The notes below the pieces were generated by a model, which was given only the letters and a program-made list of their open reading frames with translations, ran no database searches and had not been told where the DNA came from. From Capitulum mitella (taxonomy: Eukaryota > Arthropoda > Thecostraca > Pollicipedomorpha > Pollicipedidae): a stretch of 64,000 nucleotides of DNA. Below are positions 12,057 to 24,016 of the stretch, piece by piece. Position numbers and translations under genes: made by a program. The stretch is taken from contig CP099839.1 in assembly GCA_030062745.1 (NCBI GenBank), positions 25,967,324 through 26,031,323 on the forward strand, read 5' to 3'. Within the stretch, counting starts at the first letter, position 1. Each line of letters opens with the position of its first letter.

Positions 12057-12162
12057 GCTCGACAGCCTGGGCGGGAAATCTATGACTACGTTTCCGGAAC
12101 AAGCTTATCGGCTCGACAGACTGGGCGGCAAATCTGACACCGTTTCCGGAACAAGCGTATCG
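12057..12162 (+). repeat. Two-copy tandem repeat, ~53-bp unit
   Basis: Two adjacent units, 12057-12110 and 12111-12162, each run from GCTCGACAG.CTGGGCGG to CGTTTCCGGAACAAGC.TATCG. They differ by a few substitutions and a short indel. It is a local duplication without a clear function. Confidence 0.8.
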
Positions 12163-13479
12163 GCCCTGATACCGTTAAAAGGTCACGCACACTCGAAAGT
12201 CCATGCCTCCATGATACTTGTCTCATGGCTGTTCGGACTTCCAAAGGCGGGTGGTGGTCGTCAGGTTCCCGCTGCTGCCATGCGTCACGCGGCATGCGTG
12301 AAATGCACCGTTGGGAATGATCGCCGAAATTACATTAGAGCCTGTTCAGCCATTTCACAGAAGCGACGACGCGTACATTTTCGCGGTCTTGTTACCAAGC
12401 TGTGCTTAAAGAAGTGGCAAGACTAACAGTCGCATATTTCAACGCCGACGGCTCGTCGGCTGTGACCAGCGCTTCGTAAGTATCCAAAGCGCATTTGGCC
12501 AGGAACTCGTGACATCAATCAGCATTGGCACTGAAAACACTCATGCAGCCCATAAAAGAGTTGTGGGATTAAACATTCGTCAGCGCTGCTAAAGCACATG
12601 GTTTAAAGTGACGCTACAAGTCAGTTATCTGAATGCTCACACTGAAACCCAGTTGACTACAGTAATAAGTAATAAGTTGCGAATATGGCTGGACCTGACC
12701 CATTCAATTTTTAGTCCTTGTATGTGGGCCTAGTCTTAAGCTGTATCGGTATTTGAATCTGTGCTGGTCGCAAGTTCTCCACCTCCATTACCGCATGCGT
12801 TCCGCAAGTTTTCCTTCGAAAAATGAGGAACGCCTGACGAATGCCCGAACCCCAGCAACAGTGAGGACGCATGAAGGTGAATGGATTAAACTTTACTGTT
12901 ATGTTCATCATTGTTGTGTTATTACTGATGACGTGAAAGTAGAAAAAACGCTTCTTGTACATTTTGTGTGCAACGAAATAACATTTCTGGAAACGATCTC
13001 AATTGGGTCCATTTCGAAATCAACTCATTTCATTCTGAGTCTATTCCGACTCATTAGATTCAATTTTGGATAACTCGCATTGAGTCGGAATCAGATTCAG
13101 TTCAGCACGCCATCGGTCGGATTCGGAATTCGAAAGCACAAGGCTGTTAATCATCAAATACGCTTGACTATTTTGCCATTGGTAAGCATCGTAAAAGATA
13201 TCTAATCAAATGAATCATTTCTTCTAGGCTTTCATAAGGTAGGTAGGACATTTCACGACAAACGCGACACCAGCTTGGCGCCTGTCATACCAACTTCGGA
13301 TAGTTTTCACATTAGCTCTAAGGTATGGCTTAGAACAAAATTGCCGAAAAATAGGTCTGGAACCACCAAGTCTGAAAACCACCTAAAACCCGAGGTAAGC
13401 ACAAATTTCTGCCACCAGAACCTGGCGTTTGCCCGTTTGTGGTCGGCATAGATAGGGTAAATTCGGACAATCCACAATC
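12163..13479. other. Intergenic, nothing recognised
   Basis: I see no coding, RNA or repeat signal that I can name in this stretch, apart from loose GANTC/GAGTC-rich sequence near 12990-13120. Confidence 0.4.
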
Positions 13480-13619
13480 AATGAAAGATGTCTGTGAAGT
13501 TCACAACGAAAATGAAAAAGAAACCAGGAACCATAACATGTTTTGAACAAAACACGTTTATAGTCCATATAGCATCCAGGGATTACGAATCTGAGGTTCG
13601 TTCTTACCAAAGGTCGAAG

Positions 13620-14640
13620 GATCAAAGGTCAAGGCCAAATAAAGCGTCCTAAAGGTCTGTATCTTCTCACGAATATGCGGCGCCACCTACCGCTTTGTGA
13701 TGGGCACCGATAGATAGAAAACAAAATCTAGGTGGGTCATTCCCCGAAATTAATCTCAAGGTCAAAGGTCAGTGCCAAAACGAGTGTTGAAAAATTACGT
13801 ACCTCATTGCCGGTAGGTGGTACCACTTAACACCATGTGGTGGATACCAGTTGACAGAGCATATAAAAATCTAGGTGCGCCGCCCGCCAAAATTGACCTC
13901 AATGTTAACCGTCAAGGTCAAAACGAGTGTTGAAAATTTACCTACCTTTTCCCCATAGGTGGTGTCACCTACCATCAGGTAATGCACACCAATAGATAAA
14001 ACACATAAAATCTAGATGGATCATCTGCCAAAATCGACCTCAAGGTCAAAGACCAAGGTCAAAACAAGTGTCAAAAGCTCATGTACCTTTTTACAAGTAG
14101 TGGTGCGACATAGCACGAAGCGATGTGCACCATTAGATAGAAATCATGAAAGTCTAGGTGGATCATCCGCCGAAATTGACCTCAGGGTCAAATGTTAAGG
14201 TCAAAACGAGTATTAAATATTTACGTGCCTTTTGCCAGTAGGTCGTACTACGTGATGGACACCAACAGATAAAACATACAAAAATCTACGAGATATGTCA
14301 GGGTAGAAACGAGTACGGAAAATTTCGTATATTTTTACGAGTAATTGGCGCCGTCTACCACTAAGTGTTGGCGCAAATAGATAGAGCACATGAAAATCGA
14401 AATGGGTCATCCACCGAAATTTACCTAAAGGTGTGACGTCAAGATCAAAAGGAGTGTTTACAATTTACATGCCTTTTAATTTACATTACATTTTAATTTA
14501 CAGTAGGTGGCGCCAGCTTCCACTAAGTGGTGGGCACCAATAGATACGGCACATAAAAATTTAGGTGGATCACGCACTAAAACTGACTTCAGGGCCAAAG
14601 GTCAAGATGAAAACGAGCATTGCAAACTTTGTGTCAGCGA
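13620..14640 (+). repeat. Left arm: ~140-bp tandem units with AGGTCA direct repeats
   Basis: Units start roughly at 13710, 13850, 13992, 14130, 14262, 14375 and 14537, judged by the repeated CACC.ATAGATA landmark. Each carries a GAAATTGACCTCAAGGTCA-like segment. A perfect DR1 (AGGTCA, one base, AGGTCA) is at 13759-13771, followed by further half-sites in most units. Confidence 0.75.
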
Positions 14641-14679
14641 ATAGATGAGTTAGTGATAGACGGCGCTACTTACTCGTTA

Positions 14680-15870
14680 TAAGGTACATCATTTTTCAAC
14701 GCATCTTTTGCACCTTGAGCTTTGACCTCGGTGCAATTTCGGCGGATGGCCCACCTAGATTTTAATGTGCTATATCTATTACGGCCTGTCACTTAGTTCC
14801 AGCAAACTCCAGGTACTCGTGAACGGGTACGGAGGTTTTCAACGATCATTTTGACCTTGGCGTTTGGCCTTGAGGCCAATTGCGATGGATGACCCACCAA
14901 GATTTGCATGTGCTGTGTCTATTGGCGCCCATCACTTAAAGATGGTGGCCCCACGTATTCATAAAAAGGTACGTAAATTTTCAACGCACGTATTCACTTT
15001 AACCTTTGACCTTGAGATTAATTTCGACAGATGACCCAACTAAATCATTATGTATTGTATATATTGGTGTATATCACGTGGTGATAGGTAACACCACCTA
15101 CTGGCAAAAAGGCATATGAATTTTCAACACTCGTTCTGACCTTGACCTTTGATCATGAGGTCAATTTCGGCGGACGACCCACGTAGGCTTTTATGCGTTC
15201 TATCTACTGGTGCGCATCACTTAGTAATAGGTGGCGCCACGTACTGAAAAGGACCGTGAACTTGAGGTCAATTTCGGCGGATGACCCATCTAGATTCTTA
15301 TGTGTTATATCTATTGGTGTTCATCACGTGGTGGTAGGTGGCACCAACTAATGGTAAAAGGTACATTAATTTTCAACATTCGTTTTGACCTTGACCTTTG
15401 ACCTTAAGGTCAATTTAGGCGGAAGGCCTACTTAGACTTTCATGCGTTCTGTCTACTGGTGCGCATCGCTTAGCGATAGGTGGCGCCACCTACTCGTAAA
15501 AATTACATAATTTTTCAACGTTCGTTTTCATCTTGACCTTTTAGCTTGAGGTCAGTGTCAACGGATGGCCATCTATATTTTTATGTGCTTTATCTATTGG
15601 TGTCCATAACGTGGTGGTAGGTGCCATCACCTACTGACAAAAAGATCCGAAACTTTTCAACACTCGTTTTGACCTCGACGTTTGACATGTCGGAGTATGA
15701 CATTATGTATGTCATGAGTATGAGTTTGACATGTCGGACATGTCAATGTCGGAGTATGACACAGCTAGATTTTTTTCTTTTCCATCTATTGGTGCCCATC
15801 ACTTAGCGGTGCGTGGCGCCACCTATTCGTGAAAAGGTACATACCTCTAGGACGCTGACCTTGTCCTTTG
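14680..15870 (-). repeat. Right arm: inverted ~140-bp tandem units
   Basis: These are the left-arm units in reverse orientation, with landmarks ATCTATTGGTG near 14775, 14915, 15062, 15215, 15316, 15457, 15594 and 15785. Several contain TGACCTTTGACCT, the minus-strand form of DR1. The two arms would form a long imperfect hairpin if transcribed. Confidence 0.75.
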
Positions 15871-16010
15871 ACCCTTTCACCTTAGGTGTAAACGGACCTC
15901 AGATTCGTAATCTCTGGATGCCATGTGACCTAGAAACGTAATTCCCTCGAAATATGTTATCGTTGCTTGTTTCGTTATCGTTTTCGTTGCTAACTTCAGG
16001 GACATAAGTA

Positions 16011-18595
16011 AAAGGGCAATGGGTTTAGCCAAACATGGCGACCCACTGTGTTCACAAGTTAAAATTTTTGCGTTGAAGACTTCAGATCGCACTGACAATT
16101 GCATTTTATGTACTTACGCATCTAGAACGTACATTGGAGACCTTTACCATGCTGACGAAAGGAATCAAGTTTCCTTGTTTACGCAGCCTGAGCCGCATGA
16201 AAACATTTAAGTGTTTTTTCAACTGGCCTGATTGACATTCACTCGTGTTCAAACGCTTAGCACCTCTAAGATTTTTTATTTTACTTTCTATTTATGTGCT
16301 TTTTTCCGATGCAGGTATGATGGTGCAGTGCAACATTTTTTTTTTTTTGCCGTGGAACTGATGCATAACATATGAGAAGTCGGTGTCTGCATGTCAGTAC
16401 GAGCACGATGTAAGCCTCCAGGAGAACAAAAGCTTTCACCTTTTTTAAATTTTTCGTGTGGTTTTGAGATCGACCTCGTTTCAGTGTTGTCCGCAAAAGT
16501 CGAAATCACATGCTATATTTTGTCGAAAACATCACGTCACATGCTATATTTTGACCTAGGATAGTAAAAGCTTAAAACAATAAGTTCTCTACAAGCACCA
16601 CCAAAATGTCGTTAAAACCGGTCAATATTTTGTGAAGTTCGGGGAGAAGAAGAAATCTAACCCGCTTCACTTAAGGGATTTTCTGACCCTCTCCGGTGCG
16701 CGTGTTAGTGATCGTCATTGCATGAATATATGCATAGACATATATGTTCGTCTCCGCTGTTTTCGGCAAGGAAGGGAGACGGGGAATTTCAAAGTGATTT
16801 CAGATTCCCCTTCAATAAGTACGACGGAGACGGATGAGAATGAGAAGGAATTATTGACAATGCATAGGTCATTCATTTCAGTCCATGCTGTATTTAACGC
16901 TATATTTAACAATGATTACACTAAATAATACGGATATTGAGTAATGCCTACATTAAATAATACGTTAACATAATAAATAAAATGTAGATACTTTGCTAGA
17001 TGAGCCATGTCGGCAAGTAGGTATCACTCCTGATTGGAATAGTCCGGTGGACACCATCGAAAAAGGGGTAACATTACCGAGGAGCTTGGGAAACATCGGT
17101 CTAAATGAACTCACTAACTGTGCATAAGCGCTATCTTGGGCCATAAAAATCCCGATGATGGAAACTTTTGGCCGTGACTCTATGCTCGTCATGCAGTCTT
17201 GGAGGTACCTACGTACTTTGCGCGTATCTTTGGAGCTTCTACGCTGAAAATGCACAACCTGGATATGCCAATAGAGATTTGTGTTAGAATTACCAATAAA
17301 TTTGTCCGATAAATGTTTCGATTTCCCTCGTCTTTTATCGATAAAAATACCAGTTATCGATAAAAATATGTTTTTACCAAAAGCAACGTGCTTGAAGACA
17401 CCGATTGATCCTAATTTTCGAGGAAGATTACACTTAAACTATAAATATAAGAGCCTAATTACTACCCAGATGCGCACCCAACGACCCCCCACACATCTCC
17501 TTAAAGATCAACAATACGGCAGAAAAGCAGATCAACAATACCACAGAAAAATCGGACATGTGTGCCTTTTTACAGAAAATATTCGTAACTCGGCTTCAAA
17601 AGTTCATTCAAAAATACTACACAGGGTAAACGGAGTTAAAATCGGAAGGCTGAATCAAATTGGTCGGGTCCTGGGCCACGTTCGAAAATCTTGGGAACGC
17701 CTCTGTCATTAACTCATTTTGTCACTAGACCGATACAACTTTTGGCCACCTGTCCGGCGGTGGATGGACCTTTTCATGACAATTTTATTGCGATATGAAG
17801 ACGATTTCTGAGGGAACGTGCCATTGGGCTGCGCAGAATACCTCGTTATTGGGGTAATAAGGGTAAAACCGAGGCCTGTGCTAACAAATAAGGGGGCAAG
17901 CGACCAAAAGTGTGGGATTATTTTGTGCGTAGACAAGACGAGATTACTTGCAAAACGTGAACATAGTTGTGAAATGCGGAACACTACTACAGGGCTCCGC
18001 TGTCATCTGTAGAGCAAACATAAGGTTCAGATCGGTGAAGCAGACACAAACGGGCCAAGTTCCAACAAAGCGAAGACAAGTAGCAACCAGCCAACGATAG
18101 AAGCATTTTTAAGGAAAAAACCGTTGAAAGGAAAGGAAAGAAACGGATGAGCGAAGACATTCTGGATGTATCTCGAAAGCTCACTTCAACTAAAGGACGG
18201 AACCTCAAATCCTCTTTTCCTTAAGATAACATTAGCATGCTTTTGACCGGCCTTTTGAATCCAGCTGACTGAATGAATGCAGTTATCTTATAATTCTTCA
18301 CGTGCCCCTGCTCACCCCCTTCCCAAATCCCCAGCCATTAAGATATGATATAAAATTTATAATGTGCCCCAGTACATCGATAAATTTATCGGTTATCCAT
18401 AAATGGGGTAGAATTGTGTCGTTCGTAGGTAATAATCAAGCCCTGATCCATTCGCAGTCCTAATAGAGATGTGATAATCAGCAGACTGCTAGGCTAACGG
18501 CGCTAACTCTCTCGGAGGTATATTACAGGCTCGTCAAAGTACCGCCCATGAATGGAATTTTCCATCTCTCTATGGGCTCTTAGGCAGCAAGGAAA
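16011..18595. other. Intergenic; two TTATCGATAA motifs
   Basis: I recognise no gene. A 143-codon open frame at 17281-17712 is AT-rich and has no motif. Two copies of TTATCGATAA lie about 20 bases apart near 17336-17366, and related ATCGATAAATTTATCGG sequence is near 18377. TATCGATA is the core of the Drosophila DRE promoter motif, but there is no gene next to it here. Confidence 0.4.
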
Positions 18596-18685
18596 ACTTC
18601 AAGGAAGACGGTAAGGGATATCTCGCCAAACTCGGGGACGGCCCAGCTGCAGTGTCCACAACCAGCTCACTTCCAGTCTTTTAAA
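18596..18685 (+). repeat. Direct repeat copy 1 (~90 bp)
   Basis: From ACTTCAAGGAAGACGG to CTCACTTCCAGTCTTTT, this is nearly identical to 21031-21122, the second copy having a 2-base insertion near its end. I see no terminal repeats, and the nature of the unit is unknown. Confidence 0.85.
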
Positions 18686-21030
18686 ACCTTTAAATCTAAA
18701 TAAGTAATTGATTAACTTCTTACAACCAGCCGAGTGATAAAAAAAAGAGCTGCCTAATTTATTTACTTTTTAAAAAGTCAGCCTCAAATGGACTCATTCT
18801 TTCTACTCATGGGACATATCGCGCTGTTACAATGTAGCCATGGGTGAAGCTCCACGGCTTACATTCGTAGAAGGTTGGTGCCTATGTAGTGTCGAGTACC
18901 CGCAAAGATTTCTGATAAAAAAATCCATCCGTCCATCCATCAGGGCCGCTCATCAGCAGACCGAGTGATGTCAAGTCAGACGCCTGCTCGTCAAAGTGAT
19001 TGGACAAGGCCGCCCTGAACTCTCGGCTATAACGGCGCGCTCGATAAAACCGTTTGATTGTGGTCGGCCGGCTCCGTGTACGAACCGCGCCGCTGCATAT
19101 TTCACTGGATCCAATGCAGGGACGCGATCAGGACGGACCGGGACGGGGGCGTGTTGGCGAGAGCCTCATCGGGATGATGGTGACACAGTTGGCAAACAAA
19201 TATGTGGGTGTACAGTCGTAGCTGACGAGTGATATATTAAGTTTTGATGAGTAGTAGTAGCGCACTAAGTACATTCATCATTTCATTCGCAAACTACGCC
19301 CAGAAATGTCTTTGTCGTTCCAAACAAGAACCTCACGGAGGTCTCAGACCCCGTCCTTGGACACGCAAATGAGGTCTAGGTCAGCTATTTCGGTGATCGA
19401 TTGTAACGATTGCAACGTGAAATGACTGCAGCAGCGGTAGAGCGAATCATCATACAGCCCGGCAGCACGATACCATCTGGCAGCCTCGGGACCTGCCGCA
19501 GATTTCTGGCTCGCGCCCGGCCACGGAGGCGGCAGAACAATTAATACTGCCCGGTGGCCGAGGCTGTTGGGCTGTGCCAGCAGATGTCGAGAAGCCAGCG
19601 GTGGGAATGAGGGGGGGGGGATAATTCGCCAGCCCAGGCGCAGAGAACGAGGGTCGTGGCCGAGGCTGCAGAGGACGTGCGTTGCCAGCCGGTCTGCAGG
19701 TGACGTCCTCGAATCTCCTACGCTATGCAGTTCCGCCTGAGACAGGCCCGGGAAGACATCAGAAACGACGCAGAAACTTCACTGCTAGGCTCACCAGTTC
19801 TTTCTGGGTCGGGGGGGGGGGCGAGAGTGCACAGGTAACGAGATCAAGGTCGAGAGGATATCCAGAGGTAACAGGTAACGATTAGAGGATATCCTGACCT
19901 ACTGACCTCTTTGCCCCACCGTCCCGATAAATCCGTGCAAAACTGTTTTACTGCATATGAGAAAACGTGTAGCTTGTCTGCAAGCAGTCATATCAGCTGT
20001 TAAAATAATGTCTCATTAAGTGATTCACCAAAGACGCCGATGAATCCACGAACTTGAAAAGGATTTAACCGCAAAATCACACAGATACAACCAGATAAAA
20101 CCACTTACATTTCGCTGCTTTTCAACATCGACAACAGTCTTTTCAACAACTTAACAACAATCGCTCTTCTCCGTGCAAAACCTTCATCAATGTCTTCGTT
20201 TCTTTAATCTCTCTTCGCCACTTTCCGACATAGTCTGGACCCATGCGCTTTGTTCACTATTTTGCATGCCTGTCATAATAAATATTTGCTGTGGATGATG
20301 AAACTAAGAGCGAAGTCTTCCAGAAGCCGGTGATTGTGTGTTCATTTATCTCGGCATTTTGTTGATGCTTTACGGAATATACAGAAGACAGGCCTGTCGT
20401 ATTAGGCATCTGAGTCTGTGGATACCCTATGTAAACACTATATGGGCGCGAAGAGAGGATGACATTTGGAGCGGCAAGGTATGGGGTAACACGCTTTTCA
20501 CTGCTTCAGAACAGAGTGCCGCACGGCTCGTCGTCGGTGGTATGCAATACCCGTGGGAGCTTTGCGTTGCGTCGCTGGTTTGCTTCTGCATGTTGGGCGT
20601 TCCTAAAAACAAGCCGAAATGCATATGCTTTCGGATGGCCATAAACTAACATATTCGAAGTGTACCCAGGACCCTGGGATCCTGAATAATATTAATGATG
20701 CCCCGGAGCATGCTCTTTCATCTTCAGTCTATTTCCTCCCGCCTTTTGGAGAGACACGCAGTGGACATTCGGAATTGGCTCGGCGTTGAGACAGAGCGAC
20801 TGGGAATGGCCACCACGAGTCGCCACCTGTGTCTCTGAGGTCTCCAAGCTCACAGTTGGTCGCAGCTTAAGCTCGCGAATATTTAAAGAGAGGCTGATTT
20901 GCGAAGAAAAACTTGAAGACGAAGGAAAATAAAGTGATGCCTCTAAACTTTCCTGAGACCCAAAAAATGGCAGCCAGTGACGAGACATTTAACATGTCTA
21001 TCCTCCAAGGCCGTTAGTCCTAAGTAGGTC
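18686..21030. other. Intergenic, nothing recognised
   Basis: This is ordinary sequence between the two direct repeats, with G-runs near 19611 and 19811. I see no coding signal. The short open frames at 20338-20649 overlap on both strands and lack motifs. Confidence 0.4.
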
Positions 21031-21122
21031 ACTTCAAGGAAGACGGTAAGGGATATCTCGCCAAACTCGGGGACGGCCCAGCTGCAGTGTCCACAACCAG
21101 CTCACTTCACAGTCTTTTGAAA
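21031..21122 (+). repeat. Direct repeat copy 2 (~92 bp)
   Basis: Near-identical to 18596-18685 in the same orientation, 2.4 kb away. The flanking sequences differ completely, so the duplicated block is short and sharply bounded. Confidence 0.85.
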
Positions 21123-22238
21123 ACATGTCGGAGCTTCTAAAAACATGTCACTTGGGAGAATCGAAGCATCGCAAACAAATCAAGTTTGTCTAACGCAAAC
21201 AATAACCAATGAGACCAAACAGTGCGCGACTAGGATTCATTCATAAATACTAACTGGTCTCGTACGATAACTACATGAAAGTTGTGTCTTTATATGGAAG
21301 GTTTGCCGAAAATGGTGAAGTTATTTTATTCACCAGAGATTGGATGTAATGACTGACCTATCACCAAAGCCAAGACTGCCATGGCAACAAATGCTGAACA
21401 CATCAGGGAAATGCAGTGGTGGTCCATGGTCTCATTAAGTACTACAGGGTGATTCGTTGGGTTTATTCATATATTCCTAACAAAATTATATGTAAGTAGG
21501 ATAAGTAACGTTAAAAAGGAGCACTTTTTCGGAAGATTCCTGATGATTTCTTTGATATATTTTTGTCCTAAAGTTTTACCATCAGACATTGCCTGTATAA
21601 CTTAAACTAGCATGGTAGGCCATGTGAACTTAGACAAGCAGGGACTATAGATAACGCATCGAAATTTCTGCTTCATTTCAAGTCTGTTTTCCAAATGATG
21701 AATACAGTTGTCATACGGACTGCTCCGCCGTGGCTGGCTTCTTATGACAAGCCCCAAAACGGCTGGACATAAAATTTTCAAATTCATGCATATACTGTAA
21801 ATTGTGTGGAACTCAAGTGCAAATGGCAATCGTGATTACGGGAACAAACGATTTCTTTTATGCCAGGAGAAGCTGGGTTTGACAAGTAGAAAGCAGATGT
21901 TAATATTTCAATCAACGCTTCGGCTCTAGCCATGTTCACGAGGCCTGGTGCCATCCTTCTGATCTTCCGACCATCTTCCTAATCAAGCCAAAAGTTCAGG
22001 ACCTGATGCAGACTATTTTCGACTTTGATGTAATTTGATTCATCAAATAAAAAAACATCGGAGAAAAGTCTCAGGATTGGGTGTCTGAGCCTCCAGCTCG
22101 GCGAGGCTTAGTGCGCCACGTTTGCATCACGACGGTAGCTCTTCATGCATTTGCTTTTAGTTCCCAGACGAGGTCTTTCCACTAACGAAACGAAGCAAGT
22201 TACCGTTTGAACAGTTCATGGCCTCAAGTGTTCTGAAT
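21123..22238. other. Intergenic, nothing recognised
   Basis: No gene, RNA or repeat signal that I can name. Confidence 0.4.
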
Positions 22239-22477
22239 CGTTAGACGTTTAATAGAATCATGAGGCGATTAGATTATGGTTTATTCACGACCGGTTTCAC
22301 ACCTGTCTCGGCTTCCACGTCAGGCGGTGCAAGGGCACGGAGCAGACAGTTCATTAACTGTCTTAACTTCTTGCTTCGTGCCCTTGTACCACCTGACGAC
22401 GAACTCGAGACGGGTTTGAAACCAGTCGAGAATAAATGGTAACCTAACGGTCTCACGATTCTATTAAACGCCTAACG
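22239..22477. mobile_element. Hairpin MITE, 239 bp
   Basis: The element is nearly palindromic over its full length. CGTTAGACGTTTAATAGAAT at the left pairs with ATTCTATTAAACGCCTAACG at the right, and the pairing continues inward (TTTATTC.CGACCGGTTTC; GTGCAAGGGCACG) to a small loop near 22355. Open frames on both strands therefore look alike, but they are only mirror images. No obvious target duplication flanks it, so I cannot assign a superfamily. Confidence 0.8.
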
Positions 22478-23821
22478 AACCAACGTATGTTTTTGCTGCT
22501 TTGCCTTTTTGCTTGCTGTCTCCATATTTAAACTTTTATCTGAACAGAAGGTATTATGCACATGCAATATTCATTTGGAATTGTCCATTCAGCTCCTCGC
22601 CATCTACCTCCTTCCCACTCGTTTTTTCTATTCCCTCCTTCTTGTTCTTCGGTCGCGTAAAATGGCTTCAAATGAAGCCTGGAACTCGATGAAGTAGCCC
22701 TGTCACCGACCAGGACGGGAATCGGTGAGACCACTCTCAGGCGATTTTAGGGAGACTGACAGACATAATTCCGGGAGAGGGTTGCCAAACCAACCGAATT
22801 TCTGATCACAGGGTATTTTGCCTTAGCCGATGTTGCGCGAAAGCCTGCATGTGCACACGACGGATTTCTGAATCGCTGCTGCATATGGACCCCACGCATT
22901 TCAGGATCACAGACGCGTATGATTCTGTAACTGCGGTAGGCTCTGGATAATTGGTGTCGCACCTGTACCAATATGGTCGATGACTGGTTTGGTTGGGAGG
23001 AGATTGGTTTCAATGAAATTGGTTGCGCATAACGTAACCAATTGCTTAGTCCAGCCGTGACATCTGTGGTTTCTTTTTGTGCAGGCGCACCTGCCCGAGC
23101 ATTTGAGCTCTGCGTAAGATGACAACCGCCCTGGGGCTTGATTTGAGCAGCAGGCTACTTAGTATTCGACCCGCATGCCATCTGTTTTTCCGCGGCGTCG
23201 CCGTCCTAAGAATTAGCTTCGCCTCGTTTCTTTGTCACGCATGACTTGACTGGAGCGTGTTCGGGACAACGAGAAATGTGCGCCACGTCTATGAAGTCCT
23301 TGTTCTCTGCGAAGAACACGAGGGGAGTGAGATAGAGAAAAAGTAAGATCACGCTGCATGCCTTCAAATACAGGTCTATGAAAGCCTCCCAGAATACAAG
23401 CGCCACAAAACGGATTTCAAAAAACGAGCTGAAAACACGCCATCCTGTACAATGCCAGTGCCACTTAATGCCACTTAACAACATGGAACAGATTTCGTTG
23501 GAGCGATGTCAACGGCTGAAGGTGAATCATCGGCCGTGCTGCTAACACCTGTCGTAATTAAATCAGAAATTCCCTGGACCAGCTTCACTTGTGTCGCAAG
23601 TGAGACGTCCAATCAACATCCTTCTGGCGTCTGCCCCGCCCACACCAGTTGTGGGCTCTGTCATCAGCGAAGGTCGAAAACGGACGTGGTCGCCGTGGCA
23701 CCCTGGCGGCGGCGACCTCTGACACCCGGGCCAGCTGCTGCAGAGGGCCGGGACCTCCGCTGTCCGCGCCGGCTCCTCGCCAGAGCTGCTGCCGGCGTCC
23801 TCCGGAGCGGAGCCGACAAAC
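22478..23821. other. Upstream region of the carboxylesterase gene
   Basis: No repeat recognised. Sequence becomes GC-rich from about 23640 to the ATG at 23822, as expected for a 5' untranslated region. The 188-codon open frame beginning 23506 is in a different frame from the esterase and has no motif. Confidence 0.4.
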
Positions 23822-24016
23822 ATGAAGAGTGCCGCCGCGCTGGTGCTGGTGCTGCTGGCCGCCGCGCCGGCGTCGTCTGCCGAGGACCGGCCGGAGGTCA
23901 GCCTGGGTCAAGGTCGCCTGGCCGGTCGAGTCGACAGCAGCGCAGCCGGCCGGCCGTTCTACTCGTTCCAGGGCATTCCGTACGCTCGGCCGCCGGTTGG
24001 AGAGCTGCGATTCAAG
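23822..24016 (+). CDS. Carboxylesterase exon 1
   Basis: Residues 1-65. It starts with [19 protein letters not shown] (signal peptide, likely cleaved near residue 20) and ends with [17 protein letters not shown], the family's signature opening. The donor is AAG/GTGAAT, phase 0. This ATG was chosen because it begins the signal peptide. Confidence 0.92.

Larger units (their letters stand above)
13480..16010. mobile_element. Fold-back element with inverted ~140-bp repeat arrays
   Basis: The outer arms are inverted copies: GCATCCAGGGATTACGAATC near 13571 pairs with GATTCGTAATCTCTGGATGC near 15901. The similarity continues outward through an AACGAAAA-type block on both sides (about 13500 and 15985). 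Inside, at least seven left-hand units (13650-14640) each contain GATAGA..ACA, AAAATCTAGGTGG and a run of AGGTCA half-sites. At least eight right-hand units (14680-15870) are the same unit in reverse, meeting near 14660. It has no open frame of note. The structure resembles Foldback-type elements or a large inverted satellite. Confidence 0.8.

Noticed and set aside
13480..16010. CRISPR-like array
   Set aside because: Units are about 140 bases, contiguous, diverged and arranged in two opposite orientations in a eukaryotic context. There are no constant repeats with unique spacers.
17281..17712. 143-codon plus-strand frame
   Set aside because: AT-rich codons, no motif, no neighbouring exon signals. 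Its length is within chance for the region.
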